Assembly: GCA_963576735.1 (NCBI GenBank)
Contig: OY755178.1
Coordinates: forward strand, 17,546,001-17,610,000
DNA length: 64,000 nucleotides
Source of the DNA: Bedellia somnulentella
Taxonomy: Eukaryota; Arthropoda; Insecta; Lepidoptera; Bedelliidae
Direction of reading: 5' to 3'
The notes below the pieces were generated by a model. That model searched no databases. It was not told the origin of the DNA and was given only the letters and a program-made list of their open reading frames with translations. Below are positions 10,112 through 20,727 of this stretch, piece by piece (the first letter of the stretch is position 1; every line of letters begins with the position of its first letter). The translations under genes and the position numbers were made by a program.

Positions 10112-10220
10112 TAGCATGAGACGTGTGAGAGCGATTATGTCATGATACCGACAGATTTTGTACGAAAAACGAAAAACAGTTTCTCACGTCTCATGTGACA
10201 TCGCGCGACAAGACTCATGC
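10112..10220. mobile_element. Foldback MITE copy 1
   Basis: Outer arms GTAGCATGAG and CTCATGCTAC enclose inner arms GTGAGAGCGATTATGTCATG and its approximate complement. The loop holds an ACAGATT...GTACGAAA motif shared with the copy at 26652-26800. Confidence 0.6.
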
Positions 10221-10222
10221 TA

Positions 10223-10573
10223 CTAGTGTTGGTGTTCCTTGGTATCAGGAATATTTTGAAGGTCGTCTGAATTTTGCATGGCATAAATTTATACTCGGTC
10301 ATCACAGAAAAGTTAGTACTGAAGTAATGAATCATATCACGAAAGTCAACAGATATTGAAGCTAAGTTAAATAAACGATTCCCACGATGAGTGTAGATAA
10401 GAAGCATTTGTTAATATCTTCTGTGTTATTCAAATACCGTTTGACTGACTCACATCACTCATTACTGTGTAGTTTACATTAAATTATGACAATAAAAAAA
10501 AAGTTTGCTACTGGTCTTACCATTGTTAGACATAAAGATTGTTGCATCTAGTTTTGAATTTTAAAAGAATTTG
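10223..10573. other. No recognised feature
   Basis: AT-rich, with an A-run near 10493. Nothing recognised. Confidence 0.35.
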
Positions 10574-10826
10574 TAGGTTACAGTTAGAACAAAGAACGAT
10601 TTTGACACGCTTATATTACTCCTTTATGTATGTACATGTGTGTAACCGACTCATTTAAACTCAATTTTAACCCACTTTAAACGGACCTCATTAAACTCAA
10701 TTTTAACCCACTTTAGGTTACAGTTAGAACAAAGAACGATTTTGACACGCTTATATTACTCCTTTATGTATGTACATGTGTGTAACCGACTCATTTAAAC
10801 TCAATTTTAACCCACTTTAAACGGAC
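10574..10826. repeat. 140-bp tandem duplication in a dispersed repeat
   Basis: TAGGTTACAGTTAGAACAAA starts at 10574 and again at 10714, and the two units look identical over at least 110 bases. The unit holds CGACTCATTTAAACTCAATT and CCCACTTTAAACGG. Both recur in the diverged repeat at 18096-18490, so the duplication lies inside a dispersed family. Confidence 0.85.
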
Positions 10827-10859
10827 CGATTTAATTCAAAATTTGTACATTTATCGAGA

Positions 10860-11460
10860 ATCATGACCTTGAATTCCCATCCTTTATTTAATTTTCAATC
10901 TTTTCTATCCAAATCTAAGGCTCCTGCTAATCTGTTTTGTGATTAATATACATGATTATAGAAATTATTGTTGTTTGTACACTTTGATTAAGTTTTTAAC
11001 ATATAGAAAGGGGTACTTTTACGTGTCTGAGTTACACCCGCATTGACACCCCCGCATGACTTATATGAATATCCATTTAAATTTTAGATCCTGCCCCCGA
11101 TACAATGCGGGTAACTTTTCTGCAGCTTTTATTTAAATACTGAGACAATTCATTAGATTTTAGGATTGAATCTGAGGTGTCAAACTTACAACTCTAGTAT
11201 TTGTTTTTTTTTCATTTAGGACACGACTCTTGATTAAATTTAAGATTTAGACAAAGTATTCCATAGGTAAAAGCTTATAATATGGATTAGGCAAATATTG
11301 ACATTCAAAATCTCATCCACACTTCATAATCATAAGTTCGTTTTAATGTGTTTATTTTTGTTACTATAATTATATCATGCTCTTTCGTCGTATCCTGAAA
11401 ATACTAGTAGTATTTCTACCTCATGTAAAAAAGATAAAATAAATAAACAAACGCTCAGCA
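10860..11460. other. No recognised feature
   Basis: AT-rich sequence without recognisable exons or element ends. Confidence 0.35.
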
Positions 11461-11470
11461 TCGCATAGAC

Positions 11471-12559
11471 CATACATGGGCAACGGCCGGCCCGCGGGCC
11501 GGATCCGGCCCGCTTTGGCTTTTGACCCGGCCCGCGACACATGTTGAAATTTCGAGTGGAAACTGGGTATGCGCGTTGTATAAAATAGAAAAATAAAATT
11601 AAAACTGTAATTAACAACTACTCGTAATATAAATGACAACGATTGCTTGTTATGGTTACTTTTAGTACGTAAATTTGCAGCGCGCGTACGCTTATCGAAA
11701 AACGCAATAACATCGCAGTATCTTTCAGTTTGCAGTGGAGTCAATTAGTTGGGGTATAAACAGATGGTGCGCCTTCATTGGAATTTTGAATATAAAAGCA
11801 ACTGAATTGAACATTCAGAAAAATAATTTGATAGTTTTGCATTGCATTATTCACCAACAAAACTTGTGTTCCAACTCCATCCGATTACAAGACGTTATGA
11901 GTCTTGAGTAAAGACTATCAATTTTATTCGATTCAAAGCATTTTTAGAATATGATGATGTGACGTACTATTGCGAAGTAAAGTGGTTAAGCAAAGGAAAA
12001 ATGTTAAAGAGATTGTATGACCTTAGAAAAGAAATTGCTGATGTTATGGCAATCAAGGAAAAACCCATTGTAGAACCGCGATTTAGAATATCTCGTCGAT
12101 ATCACAGGTCACTTAAACGACCTGAACTTGAAATTACAAAAACAGGGTCAACTCAAATGAGTTAAACAACCACCTAAAAGCGTTTCAAACCAAAATTTGC
12201 TTTTAGGAAACTCAAATGAGGTCTGGAAACTACTATCATTTTCCGACACTAAGTAGCCATGAAAAGTAGCTTACGATTAGTACGCTGAGCGGCTAAAATT
12301 ACTATCGGTAACAATTTGATAAGTCTCACAGACGAAAATCTCAAAAACTCTTTACGCCTCTGTGAAGTGAAATTTGCCCAGATATTAATAAACTTGTTGC
12401 AGAAGTTCAAGCACGAATTTCTCATTAATTGTAACAATACATTATCCATTAAAATTTAAAGAACAAATATTACTAAGTTTTTTTCGCATTCTGTCTGGCC
12501 CGCGTCTGTATATTTATAATCAGTTTGGCACGCATCATGACAAAGGTTGCCCATACCTG
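11471..12559 (+). mobile_element. hAT transposon relic, 1.1 kb, with 8-bp target duplication
   Basis: The left end CATACATGGGCAAC and the right end, read inward as CAGGTATGGGCAAC, form short terminal inverted repeats. Both are followed by GGC-rich subterminal DNA (GGCCGGCCCGCGGGCCGG on the left). The flanks are GCATAGAC at 11463-11470 and 12560-12567, an 8-bp duplication diagnostic of hAT-type insertion. The internal transposase is decayed. Confidence 0.9.
11835..12425 (+). pseudogene. Broken hAT transposase (EPM2AIP1/GTF2IRD2-like group)
   Basis: Three blocks in family order are visible in different frames. VLHCIIHQQNLC lies near 11838. VKWLSKGKMLKRLYDLRKEI lies within a 68-codon frame at 11959-12165. 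LTDENLKNSLRL lies near 12327. In intact relatives these flank the catalytic DDE region and the C-terminal domain. Stops and frameshifts separate the blocks and the N-terminal zinc finger is absent, so the element cannot encode its own transposase. Confidence 0.8.
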
Positions 12560-12567
12560 GCATAGAC

Positions 12568-12860
12568 ATACATAGCTTTGTTTCCAAAGTGTATACCAAA
12601 TTTACCAAACTGCAACCTTAATAACAAAATATAACATGACGTTATAAATGCCATTTCGAGTACAAGTAGTAGGGGCACATCTCAAAAGAGGCGCCCGCTG
12701 TTAGCTAATTAATTCTAATTGCTGCGATGTTGCACAGCCGCGGCGCGTCCAAGTTTCAAAGGAGTGAACGAGCCACGTCACATGCTTGCTCTGTAGTCTT
12801 GCTGATTTCACGTTGCTGTACTATTGCTTTGGCAACGTGCATATACGACAATTATTTGGT
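12568..12860. other. No recognised feature
   Basis: Includes a GC-richer patch (GAGGCGCCCGCTG near 12689) but no frame or motif that I recognise. Confidence 0.3.
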
Positions 12861-12862
12861 AG

Positions 12863-13206
12863 AACCGTGATAGCTCATTGGGTAGAACACCGCTTATCGT
12901 GTAGACGATGAGAGTTCAAATCCCGGGTCGGACCTACACCAATTCGCCTTTTCTAAGGACGTATGTGTTCAATTTATCATGGTTGTTAACGGTGAGGGAA
13001 AACATCTTGAGGAAACCCACATGGCTAAGTTGTACTTTGTTATTTTACAGTGTATTTGTACAGAACGGTGATATGCCTGCCCCCTATCACGTAAGTACAC
13101 TATGCAAGCAAAACATGGGTACTCTGAAAACCAGGTGACAGTGTCACGTGATGTTCATAAGTATTAGTACTTCGGCCAACCCTTTCGGGGATATACGGCG
13201 TGAACC
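12863..13206 (+). mobile_element. SINE B, nearly full length
   Basis: The head CGTGATAGCTCATTGGGTAG (A-box region) and GAGTTCAAATCCCGGG (B-box region) are followed by the whole body. The 3' module CCCTTTCGGGGATATACGG is present and the tail is lost where it meets the next, oppositely oriented copy. Confidence 0.9.
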
Positions 13207-13432
13207 TTTCGATGAACGGGCAGGCCTATCGCCGTTTTGTACGAATACACTGTCACATGACTAAGTACAACTCAGTCATGTGGGTTTCCTCACGATGTTT
13301 TCCCTCACCATTAACAACCGTGATAAATTAACTACACATAAGTCTTTACATTGGTGTAGGCCCGACCCGGGATTCGAACACTAGTCGTTTGCACGATAAC
13401 CGGTGTTCTACCCATTGAGCTATCACGTCGTC
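13207..13432 (-). mobile_element. SINE B 5' portion, inverted against its neighbour
   Basis: Reads as the reverse complement of the family from mid-body (GGGCAGGCCTATCGCCG) to the tRNA-like head (CCCATTGAGCTATCACG). With 12863-13085 it makes an inverted repeat with arms of about 220 bp. Confidence 0.9.
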
Positions 13433-13493
13433 ACGTCCATTTTTATATTAAGCACTAAAATATGTGTAGATAGGTATGTGATGTCAGTTGTAA

Positions 13494-13686
13494 AGAGCTT
13501 ATTCCATTGCACTTTGTCGTTTCTGAATTCAGACGTCCTTCGAAGTTACTGCCGCAGACGCTTGTTATTCCACTACACAAATTGACTACTTTTCAGAAGC
13601 CTAGCGTTCTGAACGTTATTCCACTAGTCTGAATTCAGATTCTGTGGCTCTCAGACGTCTTCATTCAGACAAATGGAATAAGCTCT
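13494..13686. mobile_element. MITE, 193 bp, TAA target duplication
   Basis: The left end AGAGCTTATTCCATT and the right end AATGGAATAAGCTCT are perfect inverted repeats. TAA occurs on both sides (13491-13493, 13687-13689). A 3-bp TWA duplication fits PIF/Harbinger MITEs. No coding capacity. Confidence 0.65.
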
Positions 13687-13689
13687 TAA

Positions 13690-14303
13690 AGGTCATTCCA
13701 CGACCCAGTTATTATACCAATCATTCATCGATGTGACTCATTGCCAACTTGGGTGGTCAAAATACCTTTGATAGTAAAGAATGTTAGTTGTAGCGAAATA
13801 TCAGCAGTAGGAATGAACTGCTTTATCTAATTCTTCAAACAAATATATGCGTTATGCCATCGTAATAGGGCGTGTGCATTGCTTGTTTATATTGTCAAGT
13901 TACATTGGCTCATTTGGAATTGTAATTTTGTTATTGATTGCAAACAGTTCTTGTCAGTTTGACATACTGTAATGTACTTGCGTTAGTGTAATATTGAATG
14001 AGTTTACGATTTGCATAATTGGATTTTAGTCACGTGGAAATTTATTAAACTGTATCTTAAATGTGATAAAGCAGCCACATAATAAAAAGTCAGAAAAACT
14101 GAGACCGGGGTAAAAAATTAAGAAAAACGTTTAATTAACTTAAACACAGTGTACGTTAGGCGTTTACGTAGTTCTACAGAATTTTATAAAAACTTGTAGC
14201 TTGTTATAATAACATAGTAGGTGGGCGACAAAGCTTCACATGCCGAAATTTGGAGCGAAGCTGAACAAAATTGAAGAGAATAAATAAAGGAAAGAAAAAT
14301 TTC
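13690..14303. other. No recognised feature apart from a possible SINE body
   Basis: 14185-14303 is the downstream flank (on the minus strand) of the tRNA-like sequence at 14304-14868 and contains CTTTATTTATTC. It may be the body of a different tRNA-SINE. The rest is unrecognised. Confidence 0.3.
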
Positions 14304-14868
14304 GACACAGGCGGAAATCGAACCCGCGACCTCGGGTATACGCCCCCGTCGCTCTGCCAATTCGGTATGCAAAGTTTTTTTTTGGTATTTATTAAATATT
14401 TTTATTCGATAGCAAAAACGAAAATAAAAAACTAATTTGAATATTTTTCATTTAAAATGAGTAATTGCAAAGTTATGATTTTTTAAAGATTGTTCAACTT
14501 TTGTACTTAATGACGTCATCGATTGAAAATATCACGTAGCGACATGCAAATAAAGCGAAATGTTTAGTAAAAATGTTGCTAATTGCAATATATTTCACGA
14601 ATTTGTGATCCCAAATGAAATTATTACGATACTATACTAAACAAACCCATGATTTTCGATGTTTTATTAACAAACTGCAAGAACGAATGTCTTTGGCATA
14701 ACGCTGAAGGTCAAATACTGTTCCAGTTTTTTGCTAAAATAACGGTCATCTTAGCTCTGTTTGATTTAATTTCAAGAAAATATGTTTTAAAAACATAATA
14801 TCTCGAAATAGTTTCGTAATCAGCACCACTTTTGTAAAACTTTGCATACCGAATTGAGCTACCGTGTC
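14304..14868 (-). pseudogene. 72-nt tRNA-like sequence split by a MITE
   Basis: Leaving out 14363-14851 and one AATT, the minus strand has a 72-nt cloverleaf-like sequence. A 7-bp acceptor stem pairs GACACGG with CTGTGTC. The D-arm is GCTC...GAGC, and the T-arm is GCGGG-TTCGATT-TCCGC with a good B-box. The anticodon stem pairs poorly, so this is more likely the tRNA-derived head of a SINE or a tRNA pseudogene than a working tRNA. The split falls in the D-loop and destroys the A-box. Confidence 0.6.
14363..14851. mobile_element. 489-bp MITE with AATT target duplication
   Basis: The ends CGGTATGCAAAGTTTT and AAAACTTTGCATACCG are perfect inverted repeats. AATT flanks both sides (14359-14362 and 14852-14855). 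The interior is AT-rich and non-coding. Insertion into the tRNA-like sequence gives independent support for the boundaries. Confidence 0.8.
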
Positions 14869-14935
14869 AATGGCTACCAGTGCGAAATTCTTCCATCCTT
14901 TGTTTCTTTTACACTTTTAGTAGTGTTTAAGTAGT

Positions 14936-15299
14936 ATATATAATAAACATAAACGTTCACGCCGAATATCCCCGAAGGGGTTGGCAGAGGTACTAATACT
15001 TCTGAACATCACGTGACTTTGTCACCTGGTGTTCAGAGTACCCACGTTTTGCATGGACAGTGTACTCACGTGATAGGGGGCAGGCCTATCGCCGTTTTGT
15101 ACGAATAGACTGTCACATGACTAAGTACAACTCAGCCATGTGGGTTTCCTCACGATGTTTTCCCTCACCGTTAGCAACCATGATAAATTAACCACACATA
15201 TGTCTTTAGAAAAGACAAATTGGTGTAGGCCCGACCCAGGATTTGAACACTAGTCGTTTGCACGATAACCGAGTGTTCTACCCACTGGGCTATCACGGT
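14936..15299 (-). mobile_element. SINE B, full length, with 12-bp target duplication
   Basis: Complete from tail side (AACATAAACGTTCACGCCG) to the tRNA-like head (CCCACTGGGCTATCACGG) in reverse orientation. It is flanked by TGTTTAAGTAGT at 14924-14935 and 15300-15311. Best-bounded 364-bp example of the family here. Confidence 0.94.
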
Positions 15300-15311
15300 T
15301 GTTTAAGTAGT

Positions 15312-16016
15312 GTTCTTTATTTATTAGTAATAATTCCCCAAATAAGGTTTTCATAAATAAAACACATTCAAAAAAATTTAACAGATAGCAGATTTGTTTG
15401 CAATAGTTTCCTATAGACTTACATGAAAAACTTTAAAGCGTGATCATTTCTCAATGGTAACATTCATTCGAAAAATTTGGTTGAGGTCGGATATACCGCT
15501 TAGAAAGAGTTAGGTTACATGCGAAGTACAAAAGTTGGAGGTAAATTAGTTAAAGCTATTTCTTCACTTAACTAAATGGGATTGGAACCCGTAGGATTGT
15601 CTTAAAGAATATTAAAATTCAGATTTTGCGGATGAGATTCTTTACTAGCTTATATAACTAACATGATTTCTTTCATCTTCCACAGATGTCCTGAAATAAG
15701 AGACTTAAAGACTTAAAGCTGAATCGAGATGATGACTCGATTGTGAGTCTCTTTGAGTCTATATTATCAGGTGAGTTAATCCGATACTTAAGCAATTTTT
15801 GTATAGTCCTCTCGTTAAAGTAAAAGAATGAATATGTAAATAAAGAGACCCTATTTATAAATGCCACACGATATTATCATATGCAAAAGTTCACTCCACT
15901 ACATGACTTATACTCGTCTAAAATAGTTATTATTTCTCTGACTCATTTCACGGTTGTAATGTGACCCTCCAAATATGAAGATGCGGATGTCTCAGATGAT
16001 GGCGTAATTCTCCAAG
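15312..16016. other. Mostly unrecognised; short repeat at 15318-15365
   Basis: TTCTTTATTTATTAGTAATA and GGTTTTCAT near 15318-15356 match a small dispersed repeat also found at 28795-28920 and 40600-40710. Nothing else recognised. Confidence 0.4.
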
Positions 16017-16025
16017 ATGTATTGT

Positions 16026-16276
16026 GCCGTGTAGTGTCGGGTTAGAATAACACTACCCCTTTCTACCCGTGGGTGATCGTAAGAGGCGACTAAGGGTATA
16101 GGGGCTTATTAAGTGTTTTTAGGCGATGCGGTTGGAGACCCGTCACCAAAAACATTTATTATTACTATCTTTTCCCCAATCAACTTCCAAAAGTGGCTGA
16201 GGAATTTCTCATTCCAAAGCTCTGGCTACCCCGTTCAGGGATTTATAGCCGTGAGTATATGTATGTATGTATGTGT
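16026..16276 (+). mobile_element. SINE A, full length, with 9-bp target duplication
   Basis: The 5' module GCCGTGTAGTGTCGGG is followed by CGTAAGAGGCGACTAAGGG, the core GGAGACCCGTCACC and the 3' module ATAGCCGTGAGTATATG with a TATG tail. ATGTATTGT flanks it at 16017-16025 and 16277-16285. Confidence 0.92.
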
Positions 16277-16285
16277 ATGTATTGT

Positions 16286-16765
16286 TTGAATTGCTGAATT
16301 CGCATTATTGCGCCTCCGACAACTTTCCTAGCTATACAGCGTGTTAGTTTGATGGCGATTGTTACTTCAATATTAATTCGTATATTAAAGTTTAATGCTT
16401 AATATCCACCATATGAAATAAACAAAAAGATTAAAACCGCTTTAGCAGAAAAACTTACTTTCTCCATCAGATGGAAAACTGTGGTTATCTACACTAGCCT
16501 AGCGCACACACTCCTACCCGTATAATGTCTCACCCACACACAGAGAACAGCGGGCGCGTCATGTGACCATCTAGTCTTGCGCACACTTGCTCGTGACCGT
16601 ATAAACCGCACTATGACAGCAATGCATTTTTTTTTTAAATTTCGCGGCTATGTTTGATGTTTCTTTGAACTTATCGCCGCGCCTGGTGAGGCTGTGGTCT
16701 TAGTCGCCTCTTATTTCAATCCAGTATTAAATATGGGGTAGTGTAATTCAAACATTTTCAAGTAA
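16286..16765. other. Unrecognised, with a SINE A 5'-module scrap near 16697-16757
   Basis: CTTAGTCGCCTCTTATTTC and ATATGGGGTAGTGT (reverse orientation) match the 5' module of SINE A. A related block with AACTATGGGGTAGTGTTATT occurs at 17568-17665, so 16636-16757 and 17568-17665 are diverged copies of one repeat. The rest is unrecognised. Confidence 0.4.
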
Positions 16766-16880
16766 AAAGATTGATGGATGTAAACAAAGCTAGAGAGGTT
16801 TGCCAGGATCGTACGAAGTGGCGATCGATAGTCTCTGCCTACCCCAATGGGAACTAATGGCGTGAGAATATGTATGTAAA
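16766..16880 (+). mobile_element. RTE LINE 3'-end fragment
   Basis: Matches the 3' end of the intact LINE: GAGAGGTTTGCCAGGATCGT, GATAGTCTCTGCCTACCCC, ACTAATGGCGTGAGAATATG. It keeps about 110 bases, a typical severe 5' truncation. Confidence 0.9.
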
Positions 16881-18095
16881 AAATCTATCTCTATTAATTA
16901 ACACCGACGATTATAACAAAACTGTCGTCCTAAATAATCAGCTACCGCTATTTTTGTTTTACTTTACATCTCTGCCTCCCCAAAGGGTAGTAACGGCGTG
17001 AGTATGTATGTAATGTATGTACTTCATGAGCGTAAGATAATAAAGTTAAAAACAAATAGAGACCCTCGAAACGATGCATTTACGTGGCATAAAATGAAGT
17101 GCGCAAGAGATACCTATTCATTCATTAACCGACATCGAAATTGGAGGAGTTCTTGGTGTTTACTAAACTCTCTCGGGGCTAAAGGGCTCTAAACGGGTGT
17201 ATCTGTACTCTATCACAGTTAACTAAAGAATACGAATAAAAATAACTCACCCCGTTTTGATTGGCAGTGGCAGATCCGGGCTATCACCTTTATTTGCGCA
17301 AAACGCAGAACATTTTGAGAATTAACATTATAAAACACCAACACTGAACTTTGCTGGTTCGTGTACGCCATATTTACTCAACACAATCACAACACAAGAT
17401 ACTAAAACTGAACTCACACTCCGAAAATTAATGCGAAAAATCAAAGTGACATCCAATCATAAGCGACACAAACACAATGAGCTACAAACAACTAACTTAG
17501 TACTAATACTGTTCCTTTGATAAAATGCCGACAAGCCCGCCCGACTTGATACGTATGCAGATTTTGAATTTCGCGGCGATCGATGTTTACGAATTATGAA
17601 TTTTTCTCTGAACATACTGCCGCATTCCAACGCAGTATTAACTATGGGGTAGTGTTATTCAAATTTATCACGTCAAATAATAACATGTAAAAAAATAAGA
17701 AGATATTAGAAGCTAAGTTCGATTTATTACTTTACTGGCCTTGATTTGATTTGGCCGCCGGTTAAGGGTCACGGCTGTCAGCTGAGTTGCCCGCCTTGTC
17801 ATCGCGTTTCACGCACACATTGAGCGTGTTGGTGTCAATAGTACTATTTTCTTAGTGCAAATTTTAACAAAATTTGAAAAAAAATAAGTGTGTTTTTTTT
17901 CAACGAATTCTGCCTCTATACGTGATAATTAATCATACTTTTCATTGAAAACAGTCGTTACAATTACACCCTGTATAGTATAATTAAATATATATCGCTG
18001 CAATTAACTGAGTTAACCAAATATAGCAATCCTATGTCTGAGCGGTTTTAAAACAGTGTCTAGACTAGAGAATCACACCCCAGGGTCGGGTATAC
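16881..18095. other. Mostly unrecognised; RTE-type 3' module at 16970-17020
   Basis: CTCTGCCTCCCCAAAGGGTA followed by ACGGCGTGAGTATGTATG is another variant of the shared LINE/SINE 3' module. The rest, including the repeat copy at 17568-17665, has no recognised gene. Confidence 0.4.
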
Positions 18096-18490
18096 CTTTG
18101 TATTTTAAACACGCTTATATTAGCTTCACTTGTATGTATGTATGTAACCGACTCCTTTAAATTCGATTTGGACCCACTTTAAACGAACCGATTTAATTCT
18201 AACTTTTTATACATACATACATACATATACTCACGGCTATAAATCCCTAGAAGGGGTAGCCAGAGCTAACGAATTAGAAATTCCTCAGCCACTTTTGGAA
18301 GTTGCGTGGGGAAAAGATGGTAAAATAAAGGTTGTTGGTGATGGGTCTCCAACCGCATCGCCCAAAAATCCCTTAAAAAGCCCCAATACCGTTAGTCGCC
18401 TCTTACGTACACCCACCGGAAGAAAAAGGGGTAGTGCTAGTAGCCGACACTACACAGCAAACTTAACTTTTTATACTTATCAAGAATCAG
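18096..18490 (+). repeat. Dispersed repeat interrupted by SINE A
   Basis: ACACGCTTATATTAGCTTCA, TAACCGACTCCTTTAAATTC and CCCACTTTAAACG match the repeat at 10574-10860. The match resumes after the SINE (TTATACTTATCAAGAATCAG), so the SINE inserted into it. Confidence 0.7.
18213..18463 (-). mobile_element. SINE A, full length, with 13-bp target duplication
   Basis: Reverse orientation from the (CATA)n tail to the 5' module. Flanked by TAACTTTTTATAC at 18200-18212 and 18464-18476, the longest exact duplication of this family in the window. Confidence 0.94.
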
Positions 18491-18499
18491 TGCAGTGAC

Positions 18500-19096
18500 C
18501 ATATAATAATTTCATAGGTTCATCTCCTTATCTTTATTAGGGTCGTCAGAATAAAATATTTGCAGTTGATTCAGGACGAAAAAGTGAAAATTAAATATAA
18601 CATAAAAAAAGAAAAGAAGGTTATTACCATTTTCAGCTTATGAATTATTTTTCACGTTTTAGTTAAAAGTGCTTCTTTAGCGTGTTTTTTAAATATTTTA
18701 TGCAGTTTAGTGTTGTAGTGTAGTAAACTTAACCTCGAATTCAAAAGGTATTGGTGGTATATTTTCCTTAAGCTATTTGCGAAGATGCAAATTATTGCAA
18801 ATAGTAAAAAAACCTTTACTTATTATGCGTAATATTTCAGTATTTAAGTAGGCGTTAAGATATTAATAAAAAAAGTAGTAAAGTAGTGATTCGAGATCAC
18901 GATGTTCTATAAGAGACAACCTTTTATATAACAAACCAAAAAAATATGGCACGTAAAAACGAACTTCGTATGATTGTGATCATATGATATTCTTCCATAT
19001 TTTATGATAACCAGACAAAAACTTTGTCCTCAGATAACCAAGTGCAAAAAAAAATAAGTTTTTATCAGAAAATTACTGCCTTGCTTTGGACACCCA
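18500..19096. other. No recognised feature
   Basis: AT-rich; nothing recognised. Confidence 0.35.
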
Positions 19097-19108
19097 CTAT
19101 ATAGAATG

Positions 19109-19336
19109 GATACATATAATCACGGCTATAAATCCCTAGAATGGGTAGCCAGAGCTTCGGAATAAGAAATGCCTAAGGCAATTTTGGAAGTAGTGTTGGG
19201 ATAAGATTCTCAAACAAAGGTCATTGGTGATGGGTCTCCAACCGTATCGCCCAAAAACGCCTAAAAAGCCCCAATACCCTTACGAATACCCTCAGGGAGA
19301 AATGGAGTAGTACTATTCTTAGCCGTCACTACACAG
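19109..19336 (-). mobile_element. SINE A, near full length
   Basis: Reverse copy with CACGGCTATAAATCCC, GGTGATGGGTCTCCAACCG and a decayed 5' module. Flanks CTATATAGAATG (19097-19108) and CTATATAAAATG (19337-19348) are a target duplication with one mismatch, which fits the element's age. Confidence 0.88.
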
Positions 19337-19556
19337 CTATATAAAATGTTTTCATAAAATTGATTAAGTACTACGCAAATAAAGTTGAATAATGTATTTG
19401 ATTACCGACAGTGTTGTGGTCGCAGACGAGCCGACCGCAGATATCAATACTTCTTATATAACTTTATTGGCTTGTTTAGTTGCGAATGGCCGTGTATTGA
19501 CGTTGTCAATGTTGTGATCACGATGTTTGTTGAATATTTATGATGTTTTAACGTGA

Positions 19557-19822
19557 CGACCGTGGTAGTTCAATGGGTAGAACACCGCTTACCGTACAGA
19601 GGATGAGGATTCAAATACCCGGTCGGGACTACACCAATTTTTCTTTTCTATAGACATATGTGTGGTTAATTTATCATGGTTGTTGACGGTGAGGAAACCC
19701 ACATGGCTAAGTTATACTTAGTCATGTGACAGTGTATTCGTCTTAGCCTACCCCCTATCACGTGAATACACTATCCAAGCAAAACGTGGGTACACTGAAC
19801 ACCAGGTGACAATGTCACGTAA
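19557..19822 (+). mobile_element. SINE B, diverged, 3' end missing
   Basis: The head CGTGGTAGTTCAATGGGTAG and ATTCAAATACCCGG are followed by the body with internal deletions. It stops at CCAGGTGACAATGTCACG, before the 3' module. Confidence 0.8.
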
Positions 19823-19839
19823 AAGGCTCGCGGATGCAT

Positions 19840-19960
19840 AAACCATTGATGGATGGAAACGAAGCTAGAGAGGTTTGTTAGAATCGTACAAAGTGGCGAC
19901 CGAAAGTCTCTACCTACCGAAATGGGAACAAATGGCGTTTTTATTTTATTTGGGACATTA
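19840..19960 (+). mobile_element. RTE LINE 3'-end fragment, diverged
   Basis: AGCTAGAGAGGTTTGTTAGA, AAAGTGGCGACCGAAAGTCT and CTACCGAAATGGGAAC align with the LINE 3' end; the tail is lost. Confidence 0.75.
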
Positions 19961-19994
19961 TATGTATGTTATATTACTTATGTATGTTATGTAG

Positions 19995-20727
19995 ATGTCG
20001 TGGCCATATCGTAGATTTGAACACATCGTGAAATGATCGATCATTTCATGAAATGTGACCATTTCATGATGTGGCCAACTTAATTTGACCAGATCATAAA
20101 ATCGTCAACGTTTCACGATTTTGTCATCCACGCTTGGCCAGATCGTAGAAATAGGGTAACCTGTGAAATGCGAAACCAACAACCTTTGTACTGCGATCTT
20201 TTCCCCACGCAACTTCCAAAAGTGGCTGAGGAATTTATTATTTCTCAGCTCTGGCTACCCCTTTTAGGGATTTATAGCCGTAAGTATATGTATGTATGTA
20301 TGTGAAATGCGATCCAAACTCTACCGTTTTTTAACATATTGCTCAGTTTTTTCGTAATTAGCAAAGTATTCGAAAACCTTTTGTTATTATTTTCTTCCTC
20401 GCTTAATAACGAATTATTAACTTTTTTACTGCGAGAAATAACATTTTTGACAGCGGCCGCCATCTTTACTCATAAACAAAGCGTTTACAGCGCCTCTACC
20501 GGTAATTAATGTAACTACTTTACGATATGACCAAATATTCTTAACCATTTCATGAAGAGGCCGCGCGTTTAGTTGGCCATACCGAGAAACGATTTCTTAT
20601 CATTGATCTGCCCACACCACATCACGATGTGGCCAATAAACAGTTGAACATTTCATGAAATACGACCATTTCATGAAATAATCGATCATTTCATGATGTG
20701 TTCAAATTTACGATATGGCCACGACAT
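19995..20727. mobile_element. MITE with long inverted repeats and TTTCATGAAAT motifs
   Basis: The left end ATGTCGTGGCCATATCGTA continues into TTTGAACACATC and CATTTCATGAAAT. The right end is its inverted match and closes with ACGATATGGCCACGACAT. The inverted region is at least 70 bp, and TTTCATGAAAT recurs several times on each side, like subterminal binding sites. It is interrupted by a SINE A fragment (20174-20300). The superfamily and target duplication are unclear. Confidence 0.8.
20174..20300 (+). mobile_element. SINE A 3' fragment nested in the MITE, 12-bp target duplication
   Basis: Family 3' half (CGATCTTTTCCCCACG, CTGGCTACCCCTTTTAGGG, TATG tail). Flanked by TGTGAAATGCGA at 20162-20173 and 20301-20312. 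The insertion is therefore younger than the MITE. Confidence 0.9.

Noticed and set aside
11375..11744. Minus-strand frames of 80 and 107 codons
   Set aside because: They overlap the GC-rich left end of the hAT transposon and read antisense to its transposase remnant; no motif.
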